Below are positions 39,742-48,826 of a stretch of 64,000 nucleotides of DNA, one piece after another (positions within the stretch are counted from its first letter, which is position 1; each line of letters opens with the position of its first letter). The notes beneath the pieces are model-generated. The model saw only the letters and a list, made by a program, of their open reading frames with translations, was not told the origin of the DNA and made no database searches. The DNA comes from Cytophagales bacterium (GTDB taxonomy: Bacteria > Bacteroidota > Bacteroidia > Cytophagales > Cyclobacteriaceae), in contig JAFLBR010000005.1 in the NCBI GenBank assembly GCA_017303795.1, positions 1 through 64,000 of the forward strand, in the 5' to 3' direction. The position numbers were made by a program, and so were the translations under genes.

Positions 39742-40812
39742 CTAGTTGATCATGCTTGCTTCTACACTTGCCTTTTCAGGTCTTAGTTTTCTAACGGCAG
39801 CACCTGCTTGCCACAATTCGCTTTCGCGAACTTCTTTTAATTCTTCAGCAAGCTTCTCGCGATAGTCAGGTTTGCTACACGTATCGATAGTGCGTTTTGC
39901 TTCGGCACCACTGGCTACGCTCTCATATAGTTCTTTGAAAACTGGTAGCGTAGCTGCTTTGAATTTCTTTTTCCAATCTAACGCACCGCGTTGTGCGGTA
40001 GTAGAACAATTAGCATACATCCAATCCATACCGTTTTCGGCAACCAATGGCATCAGCGATTGAGTTAACTCTTCTACCGTTTCGTTGAAAGCTTCAGAAG
40101 GCGTGTGACCTTTTGAACGCAACACTTCGTATTGTGCTTCAAAAATTCCAGCGATAGCACCCATAAGTGTACCACGCTCGCCAGTCAGATCAGAATAAAC
40201 TTCTTTTTTGAAATCAGTTTGGAATAAGTAACCTGAACCCACACCAATCCCTAAAGCAATTGCTTTTTCAGTTGCTTTACCTGTGGCATCCTGAAACACT
40301 GCGTAGCTCGAGTTAATGCCTTTGCCTTGCAGAAATAATCTGCGCACAGAAGTACCCGAGCCTTTTGGTGCAGCCAATACTACATCTATATCAGCCGGAG
40401 GAATAATTCCGGTTTGTTCTTTGAAGGTGATGCCAAAGCCGTGTGAGAAGTACAATGTTTTTCCTTTGGTAAGGAATGGTTTGATAGTAGGCCACAATGC
40501 AATCTGTCCGGCATCGGATAACAGAAACTCAAGAATAGTTCCGCGCTTGGCAGCTTCTTCAATGTCGAACAACGTTTCGCCCGGTACCCAGCCGTGTTCA
40601 ACTGCTTTATCCCAGGTTTTTGAACCTTTGCGTTGGCCAACAATTACTTTAAATCCGTTATCGCGCAGGTTTAATGCTTGTGCCGGACCTTGCACTCCGT
40701 ATCCAATAATTGCTATGGTTTCATTCTTTAGCACATCCAGTGCTTTTTCCATGGGGAATTCTTCGCGGGTTACCACTTCTTCCCATACACCTCCAAAATT
40801 AATCTTTGCCAT
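39742..40812 (-). CDS. ilvC: ketol-acid reductoisomerase
   Basis: It converts acetolactate or acetohydroxybutyrate to the dihydroxy acids with NADPH. The 356-aa product has the dinucleotide fold IAIIGYGVQGPAQALNLRDNG, FSHGFGITF, and the catalytic Asp/Glu region SDLTGERGTLMGAIAG. The short knotted C-terminal domain makes it class I. It follows ilvN, with a heptad array between them. Confidence 0.96.
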   Translation of the reverse strand: MAKINFGGVWEEVVTREEFPMEKALDVLKNETIAIIGYGVQGPAQALNLRDNGFKVIVGQRKGSKTWDKAVEHGWVPGETLFDIEEAAKRGTILEFLLSDAGQIALWPTIKPFLTKGKTLYFSHGFGITFKEQTGIIPPADIDVVLAAPKGSGTSVRRLFLQGKGINSSYAVFQDATGKATEKAIALGIGVGSGYLFQTDFKKEVYSDLTGERGTLMGAIAGIFEAQYEVLRSKGHTPSEAFNETVEELTQSLMPLVAENGMDWMYANCSTTAQRGALDWKKKFKAATLPVFKELYESVASGAEAKRTIDTCSKPDYREKLAEELKEVRESELWQAGAAVRKLRPEKASVEASMIN

Positions 40813-40826
40813 TTTTATTTAATTAG

Positions 40827-40882
40827 TTAGTAATTAGTCTTTAGTATTAAGTAGTTAGTCTTTAGTAATTAGTATTGAGTAA
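40827..40882. repeat. heptad tandem repeat, 8 units
   Basis: Eight units around TTAGTAA fill the ilvN-ilvC spacer. This is the most regular array of the window; the unit sequence differs from the arrays next to it although the period is the same. Confidence 0.85.
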
Positions 40883-40888
40883 ATCAGC

Positions 40889-41179
40889 TTAGTCTACATC
40901 AACAATGCGTTCACTTAATTCCAGGTAATGATCGCTGCCTACGGTGTAGTTTGCATATTCTACCTCAATCAGTTTTTCGAGTTGATGTTTTACTTTTTCC
41001 ATTAAATCGGGTGTAGTGTGCAACAGCAACACCGCCCCGCCTTTACGGAAATCATTTTCGTTTTCGTGAGCCATTAATTTTTTAATGCGCACGCGTCTGC
41101 GGTTTAATACATTCACAATCCGGTTAAGGATAGAGAAGTTATTTTCTGCTACGAGTTCTAAGGTATAGTCCTGCTTCAT
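40889..41179 (-). CDS. ilvN: acetolactate synthase small subunit
   Basis: Regulatory partner of IlvB. The 96-aa product is a single ACT domain (DYTLELVAENNFSILNRIVNVLNRRR) without the C-terminal domain of longer IlvH proteins, similar in size to E. coli IlvN. It should confer valine-type feedback control. It lies between ilvB and ilvC, with heptad arrays on both sides. Confidence 0.9.
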   Translation of the reverse strand: MKQDYTLELVAENNFSILNRIVNVLNRRRVRIKKLMAHENENDFRKGGAVLLLHTTPDLMEKVKHQLEKLIEVEYANYTVGSDHYLELSERIVDVD

Positions 41180-41185
41180 ATTAAT

Positions 41186-41227
41186 GTTACCAGTTTCTGG
41201 TTACCGGTTACTGGCAACTGGAAACCT
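41186..41227. repeat. heptad tandem repeat, 6 units
   Basis: Six units of the types GTTACCG and GTTACTG, then GCAACTG and GAAACCT, between ilvB and ilvN. The unit family is the same as at 31856-31911 and 44813-44868. Confidence 0.8.
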
Positions 41228-41240
41228 CTTGTTATTAATT

Positions 41241-42986
41241 CTATTTTGGTATTTCCAAAATAACTTCCGAGACCCCAGCCCCAGCCGGTACCATCGGGAA
41301 TACATTATCTTCTTTCTCAACTACTACTTCCAGAAAATAAGATGTTTCTGAGGCCAACATCTTCTTTAGTTCCGCTTCCAGATTTTTTTGCTCTGTTACT
41401 TTCGCAGCTGGAATACGATACGCTTCCGCGATTTTTACAAAATCAGGATTTTGCATTTCGGTAAACGAATAGCGCTTGCCATGAAAGAGTTGTTGCCATT
41501 GGCGCACCATACCCAGAAAGTTATTGTTCAGTACAAGAATCTTTACCGGTATGTTGTATTGCATAATGGTGCCTAACTCTTGAATAGTCATTTGATACCC
41601 GCCATCGCCAATTACAGCTATTACTTGTTGACTGGGTGCGGCAACTTTTGCACCCATAGCCGCAGGTAAAGCAAACCCCATAGTGCCTGCACCACCTGAA
41701 GTTATATTGGCGCGTGGATTTTTGTATTGATAATAACGCGAAGTAACCATTTGATGCTGCCCCACATCAGTAACCACAACTGCTTCGCCATTGGTTAATT
41801 GCGAAAGCATATAAATTACTTCCGCCATTTTTAAGCTGGCGGTGTTGCGAATTTCTTTTACAACAACTTTTTCAAACTCTTCGTTGTTGAGTTTTTTGAA
41901 ACTTTCAATCCATTCAGGAAAAGAATTTTTGGTGCAAAGTTTTGTTAACGCACTCAAGGCATCTTTTGCATCGGCATGAACTGGAACGGTTGGCGTTATT
42001 ATTTTGTTGATCTCGGCTTTATCGATATCGATATGAATAACCTTTGCTTGTTTGGCATACTTGCTTACGTTTCCGGTAACGCGATCATCGAAGCGCATGC
42101 CAATCGCAATCAGTACATCGCATTGGTTTGTATTAACGTTGGGGCCATAGTTACCATGCATACCCAGATAACCCACATAGTTGGGATGATCGCACGAAAG
42201 TGCACCCAGACCAAGTAATGTGCTGGCAACCGGAATGCCGGTCTTTTCTGTAAATGCTTGTAACTCTTTCGAGGCACCGGCAAGCAAAATGCCTTGGCCT
42301 GCTAAAATGTAAGGTCGCTTGGCATTGTTGATTAACGCAGCGGCTTCTTCTATTTGTGCCGATTGTAAAACGGGTTTGGGTTTGTACGTGCGTACTGCAT
42401 GGCACGCTTCGTATTCAAACTCTTCAATCAATTCGTTTTGTGCATTCTTGGTTATGTCAACCAATACCGGGCCTGGTCTTCCGCTTGCCGCGATATAGAA
42501 TGCTTTCGCGATAGCAGGTGCAATGTCTTTAGCTTCGGTAACCTGTACATTCCATTTAGTAACTGGTAATGTGGTGTTGATTACATCAGTTTCCTGAAAG
42601 GCATCGGTACCCAGTAAATGTGCAAACACCTGGCCGGTAATACACACTACAGGCGTTGAATCAATCAATGCATCGGCTAAGCCCGTAACAAGATTAGTTG
42701 CACCAGGGCCCGATGTGGCAAACACAACTCCCGTTTTGCCCGATACCCGTGCATAACCTTGTGCCGCATGAATAGCACCTTGTTCGTGGCGCACTAACAA
42801 ATGAGTTAATTTATCGGCATAACCGTACAGGGCATCATACACCGGCATGATAGCACCGCCCGGATAACCAAAAATGTGTTGCACTTTTTCAGCTACCAGG
42901 CAACGCAACAAAGCTTCCGACCCTGTGATTTTTGTTACCGTTTTCACTCCGTCCGCTTCCTGTTTTTCAATTTTTGTTGCTACCAT
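41241..42986 (-). CDS. ilvB: acetolactate synthase large subunit
   Basis: The ThDP enzyme condenses pyruvate with pyruvate or 2-oxobutanoate. The 581-aa product has the ThDP-activating Glu in VRHEQGAIHAAQGYARV, the FAD-binding middle domain, and the GDGGYQMT...NN cofactor motif near residues 455-485. Its N-terminal 20 residues (rich in Lys, Glu and Val) precede the family core, which opens at GSEALLRCL. It is the third enzyme gene of the operon, 121 bp after ilvD. Confidence 0.96.
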   Translation of the reverse strand: MVATKIEKQEADGVKTVTKITGSEALLRCLVAEKVQHIFGYPGGAIMPVYDALYGYADKLTHLLVRHEQGAIHAAQGYARVSGKTGVVFATSGPGATNLVTGLADALIDSTPVVCITGQVFAHLLGTDAFQETDVINTTLPVTKWNVQVTEAKDIAPAIAKAFYIAASGRPGPVLVDITKNAQNELIEEFEYEACHAVRTYKPKPVLQSAQIEEAAALINNAKRPYILAGQGILLAGASKELQAFTEKTGIPVASTLLGLGALSCDHPNYVGYLGMHGNYGPNVNTNQCDVLIAIGMRFDDRVTGNVSKYAKQAKVIHIDIDKAEINKIITPTVPVHADAKDALSALTKLCTKNSFPEWIESFKKLNNEEFEKVVVKEIRNTASLKMAEVIYMLSQLTNGEAVVVTDVGQHQMVTSRYYQYKNPRANITSGGAGTMGFALPAAMGAKVAAPSQQVIAVIGDGGYQMTIQELGTIMQYNIPVKILVLNNNFLGMVRQWQQLFHGKRYSFTEMQNPDFVKIAEAYRIPAAKVTEQKNLEAELKKMLASETSYFLEVVVEKEDNVFPMVPAGAGVSEVILEIPK

Positions 42987-43107
42987 TTTCTTTTCCTTTA
43001 ACTCCGAAGAATCTTTTTTGTCTCCCCTTCGGGGTTTGTTTCAATCCTCACGCCTCTTCTATAATCATTTCATCCCTTCGGGATTTAGTAACCTGCCTAC
43101 GTGTTTA

Positions 43108-44793
43108 TCACTCTTCATCCGTAACACATCCATCAGCAGCAGTTTTTACATGTTGCGCATATTTATATAAAACACCATTCTTTACCCGCAAAGCCGGAGC
43201 TTTGTAGTGCGATTTTCTAATCGCAATTGTTTTTTCGTCAACCAATAAATTGATGGTATGCTTCTTTACATCAATCTCAATCCAATCGCCATCTTCTACA
43301 AGCGAAAGTAATCCACCGTCAAATGCTTCGGGTGTGATGTGCCCAATCACAAATCCGTGCGAGCCACCAGAAAATCTTCCATCGGTAATTAGGGCTACAC
43401 TTTTACCAAGCCCAGAACCCATAATTAAACTGGTGGGTTTTAACATCTCAGGCATACCGGGTGCACCTTTCGGGCCTACATAACGAATCACCACTACATC
43501 GCCTTCTTTTATTCTTCCGGATTTAATGCCATCTACCAATTCAAACTCACCATTAAATACGCGCGCTGTTCCTTTAAAGCGTTCGCCTTCCTTGCCGGTT
43601 ATTTTAGCAACCGATCCTTGTGGTGCCAGGTTTCCATAGAGAATCTGTAAGTGACCGGTTTTTTTAATCGGTTTTTCAAAAGGAAGAATTACATCTTGCT
43701 TTTCGAAGTCGAGGTCTTTAGCGCTGGCCACATTTTCGGCTAATGTTTTTCCGGTAACGGTTAAACAATCGCCATGCATATAGCCTTTGCTTAATAGATA
43801 TTTTATAACAGATGGCACACCGCCAATTTTGTGCAGTGCTTCCATCAGATATTTACCACTGGGTTTTAAATCCGCGATAAGCGGAGTTTTATCGGAGATG
43901 CGTTGAAAATCTTCTTGTGTTAGTTGCACACCTACACTTTTTGCCATCGCGATTAAGTGCAACACGGCATTGGTTGAACCGCCCAACACCATCACAATAG
44001 TAATGGCATTTTCAAACGCCTTAAACGTCATGATGTCGCGGGGCTTAATGTCTTTTTCCAACAACAACCGAATGGCTTTCGCGGCTTCGGTACACTCAGC
44101 CGATTTTTCTTTGCTTAACGCAGGATTGGAAGCGGAGTAAGGCAACGACATACCTAATGCTTCGATCGCAGATGCCATGGTGTTGGCGGTGTACATACCA
44201 CCACATGCTCCGGCACCGGGACAAGAGTTCTGAATGATGCCTTTGTAATCTTCATCTGAAAGTTTGCCTTGAATTTTTTCGCCCAGCGCTTCAAACGAAG
44301 AAATGATATTTAACTCACGACCTTTGTAATGACCACCGGCAATGGTGCCACCATAAACCATAATAGCAGGGCGGTTCAATCGGCCCATCGCCATAAGCGA
44401 ACCGGGCATATTTTTATCGCAGCCTACTACGGCAATCAAGCCATCGTAATATTGGGCGCCACATACGGTTTCAATAGAGTCGGCAATAACTTCGCGACTT
44501 ACTAACGAGTAGCGCATGCCTTCGGTGCCATTGGCAATACCATCACTTACGCCAATGGTATTAAAAATCAAACCTACCAGTTCCTGATCCCAAACGGCTT
44601 GCTTTACTTCACCAGCTAATGCATTCAGGTGCATGTTGCAGGTGTTGCCATCATAACCGGTGCTTACAATACCAACCTGTGCTTTTTTAAGATCGTGTTC
44701 TGTTAAACCAATTCCGTACAGCATGGCCTGCGATGCGGGCAGCGTTGGGTCTTGGGTGATGGTGCGGCTGTATTTATTTAATTCAGTACTCAC
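43108..44793 (-). CDS. ilvD: dihydroxy-acid dehydratase
   Basis: The enzyme dehydrates dihydroxy acids to 2-oxo acids. The 561-aa product keeps the three Fe-S cysteines: [10 protein letters not shown] near 50, [11 protein letters not shown] near 123 and [16 protein letters not shown] near 195. The catalytic-region block [15 protein letters not shown] lies near residue 470. The 121-bp spacer to ilvB has no clear heptad array, unlike its neighbours, but holds the CTTCGGG words. Confidence 0.96.
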   Translation of the reverse strand: MSTELNKYSRTITQDPTLPASQAMLYGIGLTEHDLKKAQVGIVSTGYDGNTCNMHLNALAGEVKQAVWDQELVGLIFNTIGVSDGIANGTEGMRYSLVSREVIADSIETVCGAQYYDGLIAVVGCDKNMPGSLMAMGRLNRPAIMVYGGTIAGGHYKGRELNIISSFEALGEKIQGKLSDEDYKGIIQNSCPGAGACGGMYTANTMASAIEALGMSLPYSASNPALSKEKSAECTEAAKAIRLLLEKDIKPRDIMTFKAFENAITIVMVLGGSTNAVLHLIAMAKSVGVQLTQEDFQRISDKTPLIADLKPSGKYLMEALHKIGGVPSVIKYLLSKGYMHGDCLTVTGKTLAENVASAKDLDFEKQDVILPFEKPIKKTGHLQILYGNLAPQGSVAKITGKEGERFKGTARVFNGEFELVDGIKSGRIKEGDVVVIRYVGPKGAPGMPEMLKPTSLIMGSGLGKSVALITDGRFSGGSHGFVIGHITPEAFDGGLLSLVEDGDWIEIDVKKHTINLLVDEKTIAIRKSHYKAPALRVKNGVLYKYAQHVKTAADGCVTDEE

Positions 44794-44812
44794 TTTATTC
44801 TTTTTTATAAAA

Positions 44813-44868
44813 GTTTCCTGTTGCCAGTTACCGGTGGGTTAAGACTGGTAACAGGAAACCGGTAACAT
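44813..44868. repeat. heptad tandem repeat, 8 units
   Basis: Eight units of the types GTTACCG and GTAACAG fill the ilvE-ilvD spacer right up to the ilvE stop. Forward units come first and complementary units second, so the transcript could form a long hairpin. Confidence 0.8.
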
Positions 44869-45756
44869 TTAGACTATTACGTACGAATAACTCTTATCTA
44901 ACACTATACACTTGTAGGCTTCTTGCACTACTGCGCCCATAGATTGTTTCCATGGTTTTGAGAATAGCTGGCCTTCAATTGATTCGATGGCTACTACTTC
45001 GGCAGCGGTGCCGCAGAAAAATGCACTGTCAGCTTCAAATAATTCTTCGGGCCGGAAAAATTTTTCTACTATCGGTAAATCCATTTCGCGACAAATTTCA
45101 AAAACAGTTTGGCGGGTAATGCCGGGAAGAATGTTTCCGAGTGGTGGTGTATAAAGCACGCCATCCTTCTCAAAAAAGAAATTGGCTCCGGGCCCTTCCG
45201 CCACGAAGCCATTTATGTCAAGCATTAATGCTTCATCAAAGCCACGTTGTTTTGCCTCGTTGGTAGCCATGATGGAGTTTACATAATGACCACACACCTT
45301 GGCATCCATCTTTACCGATTTGGGGTTGGGTCGCTGAAAAGAAGACACGCAAACTTTTAGTGATTGATGGCCATGATATTTGCCCCATTGCCATGCGGCT
45401 ATCATTACCGATACTCCGGTTGGTGCAGATAACGTCATGTTTGGTGCGCAATACACCAGCGGCCGGATGTAGGCATCTTTCAGATTATTTTTTTCCAACA
45501 CCTGGTAAGAGAGTTGGGTAAGTTCTTCGGTTGAGTAGTTGAAGGGAATGTTCACCAGTTCGCAACTGCGCTGAAGACGTTCGAAGTGTTCGTGGGCTTT
45601 AAAAATTTTTACACCGTTAATGGTTTGGTAGGCACGAATGCCTTCGAAGGCGCCATAGCCATAGTGCAACGTTTGGCTATACAAATCGGTGGTGGCGTCT
45701 TTTGCTTTTACAAATTTTCCATCGTGAAAGATGATGGTGTTGTCGGAGTAATACAT
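44869..45756 (-). CDS. ilvE: branched-chain amino acid aminotransferase
   Basis: Last step of leucine, isoleucine and valine synthesis. The 295-aa fold-type IV enzyme opens YYSDNTIIFHDGKFV, has FEGIRAYQT, the PLP lysine in MDAKVCGHYVNS and the signature GPGANFFFEKDG ... PPLGNILPGITR. First enzyme gene of the ilv operon, preceded by the leader peptide and attenuator at 45803-45951. Confidence 0.94.
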   Translation of the reverse strand: MYYSDNTIIFHDGKFVKAKDATTDLYSQTLHYGYGAFEGIRAYQTINGVKIFKAHEHFERLQRSCELVNIPFNYSTEELTQLSYQVLEKNNLKDAYIRPLVYCAPNMTLSAPTGVSVMIAAWQWGKYHGHQSLKVCVSSFQRPNPKSVKMDAKVCGHYVNSIMATNEAKQRGFDEALMLDINGFVAEGPGANFFFEKDGVLYTPPLGNILPGITRQTVFEICREMDLPIVEKFFRPEELFEADSAFFCGTAAEVVAIESIEGQLFSKPWKQSMGAVVQEAYKCIVLDKSYSYVIV

Positions 45757-45802
45757 AGGTAGTTTAAAACAATCGTTAGTTTGCGGTTAACACTATAAAA
45801 CA

Positions 45803-45831
45803 AAACCGTCCCGCTTGGGGCGGGACGGTTT
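45803..45831 (-). terminator. ilv attenuator terminator hairpin
   Basis: AAACCGTCCCGC (45803-45814) pairs perfectly with its complement at 45820-45831 around a 5-nt loop, and the minus-strand transcript continues TTTTGTTTT. It lies between the leader peptide stop and ilvE, the expected place for attenuation. Confidence 0.85.
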
Positions 45832-45852
45832 CAATATCTTTTTACAATATCG

Positions 45853-45951
45853 CTACAGCCCCGGTTTTCGGAGAATAATGACATTGAGCACGAGCACACT
45901 GATTGTTGCCAGCGTGCGATTGATTTGATTCATGTTACTAGTTAGATTCAT
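45853..45951 (-). CDS. ilv operon leader peptide
   Basis: A 32-codon frame (or 26 codons from ATG 45933) encodes NQINRTLATISVLVLNVIILRKPGL at its end, with 11 Ile, Val or Leu residues within the last 23. It stops 22 nt before a strong terminator ahead of ilvE. When charged branched-chain tRNAs are scarce, stalled ribosomes would favour an antiterminator. The arrangement is that of classical amino-acid attenuators. A hairpin with 8-bp stem (45952-45975) abuts the start codon. The longer frame that continues to 46107 has no coding features before this point. Confidence 0.8.
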   Translation of the reverse strand: MNLTSNMNQINRTLATISVLVLNVIILRKPGL

Positions 45952-45975
45952 AATCTTGTGCGTGAGTACAAGATT
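45952..45975 (-). promoter_or_regulatory. hairpin abutting the leader peptide start
   Basis: AATCTTGT and its exact complement, 8 nt apart, end directly at the ATG at 45951. It may tune leader translation. Confidence 0.45.
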
Positions 45976-46064
45976 CAAAAATTTTGTAATGAGTTTCAAC
46001 GAAACTGGAATAAAAAGTTTCAAAAAATGAATATAACGAATGTTAGGTGGGAATCTCAGGTCTA

Positions 46065-46093
46065 ACTTTATGCACAACTTCTGTGCATAAAGT
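46065..46093. promoter_or_regulatory. perfect 12-bp inverted repeat upstream of the ilv leader
   Basis: ACTTTATGCACA and its exact complement flank ACTTC. It lacks a T-run on the minus strand, so it may be a repressor site of the ilv promoter or part of the end of the aminotransferase transcript. Confidence 0.5.
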
Positions 46094-46124
46094 ATTATTA
46101 CTTGCACAGAAAAAATGCAAATAG

Positions 46125-47426
46125 TTAGCTTGCCAAATACTCCACTATCCCATCGCGGATAGCGGTAAATGTCTTTACCAGAATTTCTTCATTCTCTTCC
46201 AGCAGCGTAACCCGAAAGCCCTGAAGTTCGGAACAGAAAGAAGAGATAGGCACCACACAAACTCCTTTCGCGCCAAGCAGGTAATACACAAAACGTTTGT
46301 CGTGCGGAATATCCTGGTTCACCCAGCTTTCAACCAGTGCTCGTATCTTCTCGTCTGCGATTTTTATTTTCTGACCAGACCTTAGCGTATCTTCTCTGAA
46401 GATGATGGTATTATAAAATGCACCAAATGTTTCGTTGAAGGTGAGTTGCGGCACAGTATGTAAAATATCGGCAATGATCTTACTACGCTTACCAATGTTG
46501 CGATTGGTTTCATCGCGATACGTTCTGAAACGCGCATCGCCTAAAATTTTTGGAATGGCTAATTGCGGCAGCTTGGTAGAACACACTTCAATCATTTTGG
46601 CATTATCCAATGCCTGACAAAAGCGATTGAAGTCAGCATCTTTATCGCGGTTGTAATATTCCATCCAGCCGCAGCGTGCGCCCGGCCACGGCAATTCTTT
46701 TGAAATACCTTTCATAGAAATGCCCGGCACATCTTCAATCACTTCGGCAAGCGGCCACGCCTTTGCTCCGTTGTAGGTTATGTTAATGTAAATCTCATCG
46801 CAGATCAAAAATAATTTAAACTCTTTGGCGATAGCTACAATCCGCTTTAGTGTTTCGTAGGGATACACCATGCCCGTAGGGTTATCAGGGTTGATGATGA
46901 GAATGCCTACTACATTGGGGTTGTATTTTACTTTATTATATAAGTCGTCCAGATCGGGATACCATTTATTGTCCGGATCCAATTTATACGTTAACGGTTC
47001 GTGCCCGGCATGGGCCGCTTCGGCACTAGAGTGTGTAGAATAAGCAGGCGAAGGGCCAATTACGCGTGATGTAGGCGTGATGTATTGATATACTTTGGCA
47101 ATGGCATCGCCCAGGCCATTGAAGAAACAAATATCATCGGGCGTAATCTGAACACCACCCAATTGATTGGTTTGTGCAGCCAGAAACTTACGCGTATCTA
47201 AAATGCCTTTACTAGGACAATAACTATAGGCATCGTTTTGCAACGCGAGGTCGGCAATAATTTTTCTGATCCATTCCGGTAGTTGATGATGTTTCTGAAT
47301 GGGGTCGCCAATGTTTTCCCAATGTATTTCTTTACCGAGGTTCCGGATCTGTTCGGCTTTCTTTACGATCTCTCGGATTTCGTAACTGAGTTCTTTGGCT
47401 CCTTCGCTGAGTAGTTGCTGACGCAT
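46125..47426 (-). CDS. PLP-dependent aminotransferase class I/II, AlaA-like
   Basis: The 433-aa fold-type I product shows ENIGDPIQ near the start, IINPDNPTGMVY, the cofactor Asp in LFLICDEIYINITY, and the PLP lysine in GISKELPWPGARCGW. The latter string and the length fit the alanine aminotransferase (AlaA/YfbQ) group, which uses pyruvate and glutamate. That would link to the pyruvate-consuming ilv pathway just downstream. Assignment to alanine is by family resemblance only. Divergent from the Y-family polymerase gene. Confidence 0.88.
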   Translation of the reverse strand: MRQQLLSEGAKELSYEIREIVKKAEQIRNLGKEIHWENIGDPIQKHHQLPEWIRKIIADLALQNDAYSYCPSKGILDTRKFLAAQTNQLGGVQITPDDICFFNGLGDAIAKVYQYITPTSRVIGPSPAYSTHSSAEAAHAGHEPLTYKLDPDNKWYPDLDDLYNKVKYNPNVVGILIINPDNPTGMVYPYETLKRIVAIAKEFKLFLICDEIYINITYNGAKAWPLAEVIEDVPGISMKGISKELPWPGARCGWMEYYNRDKDADFNRFCQALDNAKMIEVCSTKLPQLAIPKILGDARFRTYRDETNRNIGKRSKIIADILHTVPQLTFNETFGAFYNTIIFREDTLRSGQKIKIADEKIRALVESWVNQDIPHDKRFVYYLLGAKGVCVVPISSFCSELQGFRVTLLEENEEILVKTFTAIRDGIVEYLAS

Positions 47427-47455
47427 GGTTTGTGTTTAAAGCAGAAATCTAAAAG

Positions 47456-47470
47456 CTCTAAAGTTTAGAG
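47456..47470. promoter_or_regulatory. palindrome between the aminotransferase and polymerase genes
   Basis: CTCTAAA and its exact complement around a single G, 30 bp upstream of the aminotransferase ATG. A candidate operator; no known consensus is matched. Confidence 0.4.
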
Positions 47471-47537
47471 TTTCAAATTTTAGCCCGAAAGTAAGTGGAA
47501 GTTAAGGAGTTGCAAAAAATTGATTCTTTCAAGTAAA

Positions 47538-47554
47538 TGCTAAAAATTTTAGTA
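47538..47554. promoter_or_regulatory. palindrome ahead of the Y-family polymerase gene
   Basis: TGCTAAAA, A, TTTTAGTA: seven of eight bases match the dyad, 10 bp ahead of the GTG start. Position suggests a repressor site for damage-inducible expression, but the sequence does not match a LexA box I know. Confidence 0.45.
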
Positions 47555-47564
47555 TTATTGTTCT

Positions 47565-48776
47565 GTGGAGAAGAGCATAATACATCTGGATCTGGACGCC
47601 TTTTTTGTAGCGGTTGAACGCAAAAAAGAGCCAAAATTGAAAAATTTGCCACTTATTGTTGGCGGTAGCAACCGCAGGGGCGTGGTGGCGGCTTGTAGTT
47701 ACGAAGCGCGGAAGTTCGGGGTACACTCGGCCATGCCCATGTATCTGGCCCTGCAACTTTGCCCCGATGCCAAAGTTATTTCGGGCGATATGGAAGCTTA
47801 TAGCCTGTATTCGCATCTGGTTACTGAAATTATTGCCGATAAAGCTCCGGCATTTGAAAAATCTTCTATCGATGAATTTTACATCGATGCCACCGGTATG
47901 GACCGATACGTAGGCACGTATAAGTGGGCCATCGAACTTCAAAACAAAATTATTAAGGAGAGCGATCTGCCTATTTCCATGGCGCTATCGGTAAACAAAT
48001 TGGTATCGAAAGTTGCCACGGGCGAATTCAAACCCAAAGCGCAAGTACAAATTCCGCAGCATGAAGTAATCCGGTTTCTCGATCCGCTTGCTATCGATAA
48101 GATTCCAATGATCGGAAAACAAACGGCTTCTTTTCTGTACGATATGGGCGTGCGCACCGTGGCTACCTTACGGGAAATGCCAATGCCTTTTCTGGTAAGT
48201 GCGTTTGGTAAAAATGGAATGAGTTTGTGGAACAAAGCCCGCGGACTGGACGACTCGCCCGTGGTTTCCTACAGCGAACAAAAATCTATTTCAACTGAAT
48301 CTACTTTTGAACACGATACCATTGATGTTAAGCGATTAAAATCTATTCTGATTGTGATGGTAGAGAAAGTGGCGTTTCAACTGCGCGAACAGAAAAAACT
48401 TACTTCGTGCATTACAGTAAAAATCCGGTATTCCAATTTCGATACCGAAACCAAACAAGTACATATTCCCTACACTTCGTCCGATCATGTGATTTTGCGC
48501 GTGGTGCAGGAACTATTCGATAAACTGTATAACCGCAGAATGCTGATACGATTAGTTGGTGTGCGATTGAGTAATCTGGTGCAGGGCAATCATCAGATCA
48601 GTTTGTTTGATGAAACCGAAGAAGATGTAAACCTGTACGAAGCGATGGATTTGATTAAACATAAACACGGAGTAGATAAACTGGTACGCGCCACTACGCT
48701 GGGTGTAAACAAACGCGTGCGCATGGAAATGAATGTGTTTAATGGTAAGATCAGAAAGGATTTGTTGAAGATGTAA
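47565..48776 (+). CDS. dinB: Y-family DNA polymerase (Pol IV-like)
   Basis: The 403-aa product has the Y-family catalytic motifs HLDLDAFF (residues 7-14) and SSIDEFYID (around 100-108), CSYEARKFGVHSAMP, a little-finger domain from about 240, and a beta-clamp binding motif QISLF near residue 345. It copies damaged DNA with low fidelity. The start is GTG 47565. The DnaE2-like polymerase gene begins 50 bp downstream, so the pair resembles the imuB-dnaE2 mutagenesis cassettes, although imuA and lexA are not seen and the catalytic residues are intact, unlike ImuB. The symbol reflects family, not orthology. Confidence 0.9.
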   Translation: MEKSIIHLDLDAFFVAVERKKEPKLKNLPLIVGGSNRRGVVAACSYEARKFGVHSAMPMYLALQLCPDAKVISGDMEAYSLYSHLVTEIIADKAPAFEKSSIDEFYIDATGMDRYVGTYKWAIELQNKIIKESDLPISMALSVNKLVSKVATGEFKPKAQVQIPQHEVIRFLDPLAIDKIPMIGKQTASFLYDMGVRTVATLREMPMPFLVSAFGKNGMSLWNKARGLDDSPVVSYSEQKSISTESTFEHDTIDVKRLKSILIVMVEKVAFQLREQKKLTSCITVKIRYSNFDTETKQVHIPYTSSDHVILRVVQELFDKLYNRRMLIRLVGVRLSNLVQGNHQISLFDETEEDVNLYEAMDLIKHKHGVDKLVRATTLGVNKRVRMEMNVFNGKIRKDLLKM

Positions 48777-48826
48777 TTTGATTCCTAACCCTCGGTCTGT
48801 TCCTCACAAGATCGAAAACTAACATC

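Noticed and set aside
40827..40882. CRISPR-like array in an ilv spacer
   Set aside because: Units are 7 bp without spacers, and no cas genes are present.
45853..46107. 84-codon frame as a normal protein gene
   Set aside because: Only the last 32 codons make sense, as a leader peptide; the upstream part covers two hairpins and noncoding DNA.
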